Shown: positions 1-6,122 of the stretch, one piece after another | Numbering within the stretch: the first letter of the stretch is position 1 | Layout: the number at the start of each line of letters is the position of its first letter | Source: Aestuariivirga sp. | GTDB taxonomy: Bacteria > Pseudomonadota > Alphaproteobacteria > Rhizobiales > Aestuariivirgaceae | DNA length: 13,475 bases | Reading direction: 5' to 3' | NCBI GenBank assembly: GCA_020252385.1 | Contig: JADCDC010000131.1 | Span: 1 to 13,475 of the forward strand | Program-made: the position numbers and the translations under genes | Notes under the pieces: model-generated | Database searches by the model: none | Seen by the model: the letters and a program-made list of their open reading frames with translations, nothing else | Told to the model about the DNA's origin: nothing

Positions 1-27
1 CAGCACGGCCGCCACGGCGCCTTTCAC
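1..27 (-). CDS. Possible first codons of a divergent gene (cut by window edge)
   Basis: On the minus strand a GTG at 25-27 is followed by an open frame reading V-K-G-A-V-A-A-V-L to the window edge. A GGAGAG motif lies about seven bases upstream of it, a good ribosome-binding site. A TATGAT box (minus strand, 72-77) and a palindrome (87-96) lie where a promoter and operator for this gene would be expected. Only nine codons are visible, so neither the product nor even the existence of the gene is certain. A regulator of the adjacent sugar operon would fit the position, but that is inference. Confidence 0.25.
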
Positions 28-86
28 GAAAACTCTCCGCCTCAATGACAGGTATTGCCCCAGTGCGGTAAATCATACGCAGATGA

Positions 87-96
87 ATGTATACAT
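87..96. promoter_or_regulatory. Perfect palindrome ATGTATACAT, possible GntR-type operator
   Basis: ATGTATACAT is a perfect 10-base inverted repeat with a TGTATACA core, like sites bound by GntR-family regulators. It sits upstream of a TATGAT box on the minus strand (72-77) and far upstream of the sugar operon on the plus strand, so it could control a divergent gene, the operon, or both. The family assignment comes from the motif shape only; a chance palindrome is possible. Confidence 0.3.
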
Positions 97-315
97 CGGC
101 CACCGGCCCGAAACTGTCTGGAGCTGCGCCGGTGTATCTCCGGGGCTGGCGGTCCTGGGCGCAGAAAGCTCTTCCGGACTGATTCTGCGCGTCATCCCCG
201 ATCGTCTTTCGCATCTGCGGTAGAGCCGATCCGGGGGACAGGCCGGTCTGCAAGGGATTCCGCAGCGGTTGAATGACGCTTGACTTGCCGCTCCTGGCAG
301 ACGTTAACATCAGGG

Positions 316-345
316 CTGACTGATCATTGGTCTAAACTGTACAAT
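316..345 (+). promoter_or_regulatory. Possible sigma-70 promoter for rhaSTPQ
   Basis: CTGACT (316-321) and TACAAT (340-345) are separated by 18 bases, a plausible -35/-10 pair (TACAAT matches TATAAT at five of six positions). Initiation would fall near 352, at the start of the GC hairpin. A better -35 (TTGACT, 280-285) lies further upstream but has only a poor -10 partner near 305. A TGATCA palindrome overlaps the spacer at 321-326. Confidence 0.35.
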
Positions 346-348
346 CGG

Positions 349-371
349 GCGGGCCGGCAAGGCCGGCCCGC
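349..371 (+). repeat. Perfect 10-bp GC-only stem with AAG loop in the operon leader
   Basis: GCGGGCCGGC (349-358) and GCCGGCCCGC (362-371) are perfect reverse complements separated by AAG. The hairpin lies between the candidate promoter and the ribosome-binding site (411-416). There is no U-tract after it, so it is not a classical intrinsic terminator. A stabilising 5' stem or a binding site in DNA are possible readings. Confidence 0.55.
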
Positions 372-424
372 GCCGAATGGAGCAGCAACAGAAACTTTCG
401 CTTGCATATTGGGAGGACCACGCC

Positions 425-1441
425 TTGAACACCACACGCAGACAGACCCTGAAACTCATGTCGTCCGCCGCCTTCGCTGCGGCGGGCACCGGCCTCTTCG
501 CGGGCATCGCCCATGCCGAAGGCAAGCGCATTGCCATGGTCGTTAAGAACCTCGGCAACAGCTACTTTGACGCCTGCGCCAAGGGCGCCACCGAGGCGGC
601 CACGGAAGTGGGCGGCTTCGAGATCATCTACACCGCGCCCACCAAAGCCACCGCGGAAGAGCAGATTGCCGTCATCGATGCGCTGATCGCCCAGAAGGTC
701 GATGGCATCATCGTGTCGTCGAACGACGCGGACGCGCTGATCCCCGTCGGCAAGAAGGCGATGGACCGCGGCATCAAGGTCATCAGCTTCGACTCCGCCA
801 TCGGCGATGGCGGACGCATCATGCATCTCGATGCCTCCTCCACCCCGCTCATCGGCGCCAAGCAGGTGCAGATGATCGCCAAGACGCTGGGCGGCAAGGG
901 CGAAGTCGCCATTCTCTCCGCCGCTTCCACCATGACCAACCAGAACTCCTGGATCGAGGCCATGAAGGAAGAGTGGAAGAAGCCGGAGTACAAGGACATG
1001 CCGCTGGTCGCCACCGTCTATGGCGATGACCAGGACGACAAGAGCTACCGTGAGATGGAAGGCCTCGCGAAGGCTTATCCGAACCTGCGCGGCGTCATCT
1101 CGCCCACCACCATCGGCATCCGCGCCGGTGCGAAGGCGATCATCGACGGCGGCCTCATCGGCAAGGTCTACATCACGGGCCTGGGCCTTCCCTCCGAAAT
1201 GAAGGACGCGGTGCTCAAGGGCGCCTGCGATTCCTTCGCCATCTGGAACCCGGTCGACTACGGCTATGCCTCGACGCAGATCATGATCAACATCCTGAAC
1301 GGCGCCGAAGCCGGTCCGGGTTCCACAGTCAAGATGGGCCGCATGGGCGAAACCACGGTGGGCGAGAACGGCCATGCCGCGATGGGTGAGCCCTTCACCT
1401 TCGACAAGACCAACGTCGAGGAGTTCGCGAAGATCTTCTGA
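425..1441 (+). CDS. rhaS: Rhamnose-type ABC transporter, periplasmic substrate-binding protein
   Basis: Periplasmic sugar receptor that delivers its ligand to the RhaPQ channel, by family L-rhamnose. I place the start at TTG 425 (338 residues), not at the in-frame ATG 377. GGGAGG at 411-416 is eight bases before the TTG, and the new N-terminus is a proper signal peptide: twin-arginine motif TRRQTLKL (residues 4-11), a hydrophobic stretch, and AHA followed by E at 31/32. The mature part reads as a type-1 periplasmic binding protein with segments typical of RhaS: SSNDADALIP, RIMHLDASS, VYGDDQDDKSYREMEGL, VYITGLGLPSEM and FAIWNPVDYGYASTQI. The twin-arginine motif suggests export of a folded protein, though a Sec signal cannot be excluded. 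The stop overlaps the next start (TGATG). The alternative is a receptor for a related sugar or the LsrB/AI-2 group; the neighbours favour rhamnose-type. Confidence 0.8.
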   Translation: MNTTRRQTLKLMSSAAFAAAGTGLFAGIAHAEGKRIAMVVKNLGNSYFDACAKGATEAATEVGGFEIIYTAPTKATAEEQIAVIDALIAQKVDGIIVSSNDADALIPVGKKAMDRGIKVISFDSAIGDGGRIMHLDASSTPLIGAKQVQMIAKTLGGKGEVAILSAASTMTNQNSWIEAMKEEWKKPEYKDMPLVATVYGDDQDDKSYREMEGLAKAYPNLRGVISPTTIGIRAGAKAIIDGGLIGKVYITGLGLPSEMKDAVLKGACDSFAIWNPVDYGYASTQIMINILNGAEAGPGSTVKMGRMGETTVGENGHAAMGEPFTFDKTNVEEFAKIF

Positions 1442-2973
1442 TGACGCTTTCCAACGCAAGCCCCCTGCCGCATGGCGGGGGGCCTGTGCTTTCTCTCGAG
1501 CACATTTCCAAGTCCTTTCCCGGTGTCCGGGCGCTGCGCGATGTGTCCTTCGTGCTGAACGCGGGCGAGGTGACGGCGCTCATCGGCGAGAATGGCGCAG
1601 GCAAATCCACCATCGTGAAGATCCTCACCGGCATCTACACGCCGGACGAGGGTGAAGTGCGCGTTGGCGGTGCGCCGAAGCGCTTCGCGAGCCCGCGCGA
1701 CTCCTGGGCCTCGGGCATTGCCGCCATCCATCAGGAAACGGTGATGTTCGACGAGTTGAGCGTCGCCGAGAATATCTTCATGGGCCACATGCCGGTGACG
1801 GCCACGGGCCTCGTCGACTGGCCGCTCATGCGCCGCCGCGCCAGCGAATTGCTCAAGCGCATCGATGCCGATTTCGGCCCCGACGCGAAGCTGAAGCAGC
1901 TCTCGGTCGCCCAGAAGCACATGGTCGAGATCACTCGCGCGCTCAGCCACGAGGCTGGCGTCATCATCATGGACGAGCCGACGGCCGCCCTCTCCCGCAA
2001 CGAGATCGACGACCTCTTCCGCATCATTGCCCAGCTCAAGGCGGAAGGCCGCGCGGTGGTCTTCATTTCCCACAAGTTCGACGAGATCTTCCGCGTGGCT
2101 GATGCCTTCGTCTGCCTCAGGGATGGCGAAAAGGTCGGCAGCGGCCGCATCGCCGACGTGACGGAGGCGAAGCTCGTCAGCCTGATGGTCGGCCGCCCCA
2201 TCGATCAGGTGTTCCCGAAGCGGGACATTGCCATTGGCGGCACCGTCCTGAAGGTCGAGGGTCTGTCCAACGCCACGGAATTTGCCGACATTTCCTTCGA
2301 GCTCCGCCGCGGCGAAATCCTCGGCTTCTATGGCCTCGTCGGCGCCGGGCGCTCGGAGGCGATGCAGTGCCTCTTCGGCATGACGGCGCCTTCCAAGGGC
2401 CGCGTCATGCTGAATGGAGAGCCTCTTGCAATATCATCGCCGGGCGATGCCATTGCCGCCGGCATTTCCTATGTGCCGGAGGACCGGCAGGACCAGGGCG
2501 CGGTGCTGGAACTGGGCATCCGCGAGAACGTGACGCTCGCCTCGCTGGCTGCGCATGTGAAGAACCTCTTTCTGTCACGCCCATCTGAATTGCAGGATGT
2601 CCGCAAGCTCGGCAAGCGCCTCGATGTGCGCGCCGCCAACTGGGAGCAGCGCCTGGGTGAGCTCTCCGGCGGCAACCAGCAGAAGGTGGTCATCGCCAAG
2701 TGGTTGGCCGCAAGGCCGAAGGTCATCATCCTCGACGAGCCGACCAAGGGCATCGACGTCGGCTCCAAGGCCGCCGTCCATGATTTCATCGGCGAACTGG
2801 CGGAGGAGGGGCTCGCGGTCATCCTGGTGAGTTCGGAACTGCCCGAAATCATGGGCCTCGCGGACCGCGTGCTGGTGATGCAGGAAGGCCGCGTCGTCGA
2901 GGAATTCATCCGCGGCTCCTGGTCCGCCGAAGACATCGTCGCCGCTGCGACTGGCGTAAGGAAGGCCGCATGA
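1441..2973 (+). CDS. rhaT: Rhamnose-type ABC transporter, double-domain ATPase
   Basis: Cytoplasmic ATPase (510 residues) powering import through RhaP and RhaQ. Two ABC domains are visible. Domain 1 has Walker A GENGAGKST (49-57), a divergent signature LSVAQ (154-158), Walker B IIMDEP (175-180) and switch histidine 211. Domain 2 has a degenerate Walker A GLVGAGRSE (298-306, lysine replaced by arginine), a canonical signature LSGGNQQ (408-414) and Walker B IILDEP (429-434). This asymmetry is usual in the RbsA/MglA/RhaT sugar-importer class and is not a defect. The segment AIHQETVMFDELSVAENIF (95-113) closely resembles what I recall of rhizobial RhaT. The start overlaps the rhaS stop by one base and the stop overlaps the rhaP start (ATGA), implying translational coupling. 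RhaT here means ABC ATPase, not the E. coli rhamnose-proton symporter of the same name. Confidence 0.85.
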   Translation: MTLSNASPLPHGGGPVLSLEHISKSFPGVRALRDVSFVLNAGEVTALIGENGAGKSTIVKILTGIYTPDEGEVRVGGAPKRFASPRDSWASGIAAIHQETVMFDELSVAENIFMGHMPVTATGLVDWPLMRRRASELLKRIDADFGPDAKLKQLSVAQKHMVEITRALSHEAGVIIMDEPTAALSRNEIDDLFRIIAQLKAEGRAVVFISHKFDEIFRVADAFVCLRDGEKVGSGRIADVTEAKLVSLMVGRPIDQVFPKRDIAIGGTVLKVEGLSNATEFADISFELRRGEILGFYGLVGAGRSEAMQCLFGMTAPSKGRVMLNGEPLAISSPGDAIAAGISYVPEDRQDQGAVLELGIRENVTLASLAAHVKNLFLSRPSELQDVRKLGKRLDVRAANWEQRLGELSGGNQQKVVIAKWLAARPKVIILDEPTKGIDVGSKAAVHDFIGELAEEGLAVILVSSELPEIMGLADRVLVMQEGRVVEEFIRGSWSAEDIVAAATGVRKAA

Positions 2974-3962
2974 GCGCCATTCTGAAGCATCGCGAGGCCG
3001 CGCTCGCCGCCATCATTCTCGCGATGGTGGCAGCGATCGGCGCCTATGCGCCAGCTTTCATCTCCATCCCGAATATCGTCCGTGTCCTGAATGATACCTC
3101 GATCCTCGCGATGCTCGCGCTGGCCCAGATGATGGTGATCCTGACGCGCGGCATCGATCTGTCCACGGCCTCGGCCCTGGCGCTCGCGGGCATGATCTCC
3201 GCCTCGCTGGCGCAGTACCATCCGGACCTTCCCGTTATCGCCTATATCGGCCTCGCCATTGCCGTCGGCATTCTGCTCGGCCTCATCAATGGCGGGCTCA
3301 TTGCCATTCTCGGTATTCCGCCTATCGTGGTGACGCTGGGCACGCTCGCCGTCTACCGCGGCATGATCGTCGTCTATGGCGGCGGCAATCAGGTCAACGC
3401 TTCGGAAATGGGCGACACCTTCCAGTCCTTCCCCAAGCTCACGCTCTTCGGCTTCTCCACGCTGTTCTGGATCATGCTCGCAGTGGCGCTCGCCGTCTGG
3501 CTGTTCCTGACGATGACGCGCACGGGGCGGGGGCTCTATGCGGTGGGCGGCAATCCGGTTGCGGCGCGTTACTGCGGCATCAGCCTGCCGCGCCTTGAAA
3601 TCCTTGTCTACACCATTGCAGGCGCCATCTCGGGGCTCTGCGGCTATCTCTGGGTTTCGCGCTATGGCGTTGCCTACTCCGAAATCGCGTCAGGCTATGA
3701 ACTGACCGTGATTGCCGCATGCGTCATCGGCGGCGTCTCGATTGCCGGTGGCGTTGGCACTGTCGCCGGCACGCTGCTGGGCGCGCTGTTCCTGGGTGTA
3801 ATTGTCAATGCCCTTCCCGTCATGCAGGTGACACCCTTCTGGCAAATGGCGATTTCGGGTGCGGTGATCCTCGCCGCCGTCGTCGTCAATGCGCGCGCGG
3901 AAAAGCGCGGCGTGAAGCTGATCCTGCCAGAGGCGCGCCGCGCCGCGGGAGCCGCGAAATGA
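2970..3962 (+). CDS. rhaP: Rhamnose-type ABC transporter, permease 1
   Basis: Inner-membrane permease of 330 residues, one of two that together should form the translocation channel. The chain is largely hydrophobic with about eight to ten predicted membrane segments, starting right after the short polar N-terminus (residues 9-30). Family marks include ILTRGIDLS, IPPIVVTLGTLAVYRGM, YAVGGNPVAARYCGI and CVIGGVSIAGGVGTVAGTL; GGVSIAGG is the conserved cytoplasmic loop of BPD_transp_2-type sugar permeases. The segments NDTSILAMLALAQMMVILTR and GLCGYLWVSR are close to rhizobial RhaP as I remember it. Both ends overlap the neighbouring genes by ATGA. Confidence 0.82.
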   Translation: MSAILKHREAALAAIILAMVAAIGAYAPAFISIPNIVRVLNDTSILAMLALAQMMVILTRGIDLSTASALALAGMISASLAQYHPDLPVIAYIGLAIAVGILLGLINGGLIAILGIPPIVVTLGTLAVYRGMIVVYGGGNQVNASEMGDTFQSFPKLTLFGFSTLFWIMLAVALAVWLFLTMTRTGRGLYAVGGNPVAARYCGISLPRLEILVYTIAGAISGLCGYLWVSRYGVAYSEIASGYELTVIAACVIGGVSIAGGVGTVAGTLLGALFLGVIVNALPVMQVTPFWQMAISGAVILAAVVVNARAEKRGVKLILPEARRAAGAAK

Positions 3963-4969
3963 CACCACCCGTCCGCCAGGCCATCGCCGATGCAGCGCCA
4001 CCCCGCGTCTCCGACTGGCTGCTGCGCTGGGAGACAATCCTCGTCCTGCTGCTCTTCGTGGTGATCGCCGGCAACACGATCATCTCGTCCTATTTCCTCG
4101 ACATCTACAATCTGTCGGACGCCACCTATAACTTCTCGGAGAAGGCCATCGTCGCGCTGGCTATGGCACTGCTCATCATCACGCGCGAGATTGACCTGTC
4201 GGTCGCGGCGATCATCGCGCTGGCCTCGCTCGCAACCGGGCTTGCCTCCGAGGCCGGAGCGCCCCTTTGGGTGCTGCTGACCATCGGGCCCGCCATCGGC
4301 ATCGTATGCGGCGCCTTCAACGGCTTCCTCGTCACAGGGATAGGCCTGCCTTCCATCGTCGTCACCATCGGAACCATGTCGCTCTACCGCGGCCTCGCGC
4401 AGGTGGTGCTGGGCGACCAGGTGATCAAGAACTACCCCAAGGACTATACGGCCATCGGGCAGAGCTATCTCGTCAGCTGGCCGCCCTTGCCCTATTCCTT
4501 CGTGATCTTTCTCGTGCTTGCCGTGCTCTTCGGCATCGTGCTCCACAAGACGGCCTTCGGCCGCAAGCTCTATGCCATCGGCAACAACCCGACCGCCGCG
4601 AAATTCTCCGGCATCCCGGTGGAGCGCATCCGCTTCCAGCTCTTCGTGCTCACGGGCCTGCTGCCGGGGCTTGCCGCCACGCTGCTCACCGCGCGCATCG
4701 GGTCCACAAGGCCCAACATTGCGCTGGGCTGGGAGCTCGAGATCATCACCATGGTGATCCTCGGCGGCGTGTCGATTGCCGGCGGCTCCGGTACCATTCC
4801 GGGCGTGGTGCTGGCGGTGTTCATCTTGGGCCTCATCACCTTCGGCCTGTCGCTCATCAACGTTCCGGGCATCGTCATCAGCGTCATCCTGGGTTGCCTG
4901 CTGATTGCGTCGATTGCAGCACCCATTCTCCTCCGCCGCGCCATGGGCAGGCCGAAGCGCCAGGCGTGA
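3959..4969 (+). CDS. rhaQ: Rhamnose-type ABC transporter, permease 2
   Basis: Second inner-membrane permease, 336 residues, expected to pair with RhaP. I chose ATG 3959 because it overlaps the rhaP stop (ATGA), as at the other junctions of the operon, and gives a short polar N-terminus before the first membrane segment. Recognisable parts include NLSDATYNFSEKAIVALAMA, EIDLSVAAIIALAS, IGLPSIVVTIGTMSLYRG, YAIGNNPTAAKFSGI and VILGGVSIAGGSGTIPGV. This pattern agrees well with rhizobial RhaQ. In Rhizobium a rhamnose mutarotase and a kinase (rhaU, rhaK) follow; here the operon ends and minus-strand debris begins about 100 bases later. I find no clear intrinsic terminator in 4970-5068. Confidence 0.83.
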   Translation: MTPPVRQAIADAAPPRVSDWLLRWETILVLLLFVVIAGNTIISSYFLDIYNLSDATYNFSEKAIVALAMALLIITREIDLSVAAIIALASLATGLASEAGAPLWVLLTIGPAIGIVCGAFNGFLVTGIGLPSIVVTIGTMSLYRGLAQVVLGDQVIKNYPKDYTAIGQSYLVSWPPLPYSFVIFLVLAVLFGIVLHKTAFGRKLYAIGNNPTAAKFSGIPVERIRFQLFVLTGLLPGLAATLLTARIGSTRPNIALGWELEIITMVILGGVSIAGGSGTIPGVVLAVFILGLITFGLSLINVPGIVISVILGCLLIASIAAPILLRRAMGRPKRQA

Positions 4970-5068
4970 TTTGTGTCTCGCCGTGCTGCCCAAGGGCCGT
5001 GATTGCCGTGCTCGATGGCTCTGTCGGCGAGCTTCAGGCTTCCGGCGTTCTGCTGTGGCGGTCCGCGT

Positions 5069-5310
5069 TCATGCTTTCACCCTTTCGCCCATAAGATCGT
5101 AGAACGGCGCCAGAGAAAGCTCTGCCGGATAGGTCTCGGGCGCCACGACCAGTTCGTAGCGGCCTGACATGAGGAAATCATCGCTCTCGCCTTCCGCGTT
5201 GCGCACATGGCCAAAGCCGATGCTGCGCTGGAGCGTGTAGCCGAAGCCACCGGAGGTGAGATAGCCCACGGGCTTGCCATCGCGCAGGATGGTCTCACGG
5301 CCAACGAGCG
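5069..5310 (-). pseudogene. C-terminal remnant of a GcvT/dimethylglycine-dehydrogenase-like protein
   Basis: About 80 codons on the minus strand begin near LVGRETILRDGKPVGYLTSG and run on to the stop at 5069-5071 (last residues GERVKA). The sequence matches the conserved end of the aminomethyltransferase (GcvT) C-terminal barrel found in sarcosine and dimethylglycine dehydrogenases of demethylating one-carbon pathways (families usually near 800 residues). The FAD domain and the folate-binding core are absent. Upstream it abuts a truncated kinase in a different reading frame near 5300-5312, so no complete protein can be made. Identity of the fragment is fairly sure; exactly which dehydrogenase it came from is not. 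Confidence 0.7.
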
Positions 5311-5719
5311 GCGAGGTGGATGTCGGAGACCATGGCCCACATCGCCTCGCGGATGAGGGCTCGACCCTGCATGGCGTCGAAGGCCCGCCATGTCGCCTCG
5401 TCTGGCTTCATGTCGAAATATGCCGTGAGCAGAGCCTCCGACTGCGCCTCGTCCATCTCCGCATTGGCGGTCGCACCGGCGATGTCGAACATGGTGGTAC
5501 CGAAGCCCGCATATTCGAAGTCGATCAGCCAGAGCCTCTCGCCGTCGTCCAGGAAATTGCCGGGCAGCAAGTCATGGTGGCCGAAAACGATGGGAAGCGG
5601 AATCTGCGCACCTTCCAGCTCTCGTTGGAGAGCCCACCCCTCAGGGGCTCCGCGGTGACAGGCCCGTCCCAGCACGGAAGCTCGAGGATGTGTTTGGGAA
5701 CAATTGCTGCCACGCTCAT
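5295..5719 (-). pseudogene. Choline/ethanolamine-kinase-like gene with internal and 3' deletions
   Basis: The 5' end is intact: ATG at 5719 gives MSVAAIVPKHILELPCWDG and reaches GGLSNESW, the nucleotide-binding start of choline kinase-like proteins. Near 5612-5622 the homology jumps frame straight to QIPLPIVFGHHDLLPGNFLD, the catalytic loop (HHDLLPGN), followed by the metal-binding segment LIDFEYAGF. Roughly 130 residues of the usual kinase are missing and the frame is broken. At the 3' end homology stops at VSDIHLAA and the frame ends at 5295 after a few foreign codons, because the DNA switches to the GcvT remnant. The intact family phosphorylates choline, ethanolamine or similar alcohols in the cytoplasm. 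The product here cannot work: N-lobe and catalytic segments lie in different frames. Confidence 0.75.
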
Positions 5720-5844
5720 GCCTCCCGCGTGCCCGCGCGTGCGGCAATGACCAGCATGGCGGTGAAGTCACCTGCGCGGAACAGCATCACGGCGGGCATT
5801 AGACAGACGAAGGAGGGGGGATTCTCAGGAATCCTGTAGGTCAT
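5716..5844 (-). CDS. Short unrecognised ORF coupled to the kinase relic
   Basis: A 42-residue frame from ATG 5844 (MTYRIPENPPSF and onward) ends with TGA overlapping the kinase ATG (ATGA at 5716-5719). Such an overlap usually marks a real upstream gene in an operon. A weak GGAAG precedes the ATG. The frame is also open back to an ATG at 5934. The middle part is hydrophobic (CLMPAVMLF). I do not recognise it; given the debris next to it, it may be the tail of a larger lost gene. From 5845 to 6122 I see no other supportable gene. Confidence 0.3.
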   Translation of the reverse strand: MTYRIPENPPSFVCLMPAVMLFRAGDFTAMLVIAARAGTREA

Positions 5845-6122
5845 CGTGTTCTTCCAGTGTCCTTTCCCAGGTCTTCCGCCCGCCGGGGCCTGAAGCCCGG
5901 CGAGATCAAAGAGACCTGCCGAAATGCCTGTCAATATGCTCTTGTGGGTTTCTGAGGGATCACTCTTTGTTCAGCGCCGCGCTGGCGAAAGCCGGGGTGA
6001 AGGTCAACATCGCGTGAGTGACCACGTCTCTCCATGAGCACTGCTTGTCACCGGCTCTTCCACCTCCGGGCCTTATGCCGTAATGGCAGCGCCCAAACGC
6101 GGTCAGCAGAGTTGAAGGCGAT

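Larger units (their letters stand above)
28..424. other. Leader region of the rhaSTPQ operon
   Basis: About 400 bases without a supportable gene. Short open frames occur on both strands but none reads like a known protein. The visible structure is a palindrome at 87-96, a possible promoter at 316-345, a GC hairpin at 349-371 and a ribosome-binding site GGGAGG at 411-416 serving the TTG start at 425. Between about 100 and 270 I see nothing I can interpret. Confidence 0.5.

Noticed and set aside
349..371. Hairpin as an intrinsic terminator of an upstream gene
   Set aside because: No U-tract follows and no plus-strand gene precedes it.
332..1459. Long minus-strand open frame (375 codons) opposite rhaS
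   Set aside because: It is the antisense of a well-supported gene in GC-rich DNA, with a histidine/aspartate/arginine-rich composition and no family motifs.
425..4969. AI-2 (Lsr) importer
   Set aside because: Gene order and many segments of the ATPase and both permeases agree better with RhaSTPQ, and no lsrK, lsrR, lsrF or lsrG is present.
3695..4993. Minus-strand open frame of 432 codons opposite rhaP/rhaQ
   Set aside because: Highly charged, low-complexity translation typical of antisense to hydrophobic permease genes; no ribosome-binding site and no recognisable domain.
4267..5094. Second plus-strand frame of 275 codons within rhaQ
   Set aside because: Histidine- and arginine-rich out-of-frame shadow of rhaQ without any protein family signal.
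5069..5719. Functional kinase-GcvT fusion protein
   Set aside because: The kinase N-terminus, its catalytic segment and the GcvT tail lie in three separate frame segments with stops between them, and most of each protein is missing.
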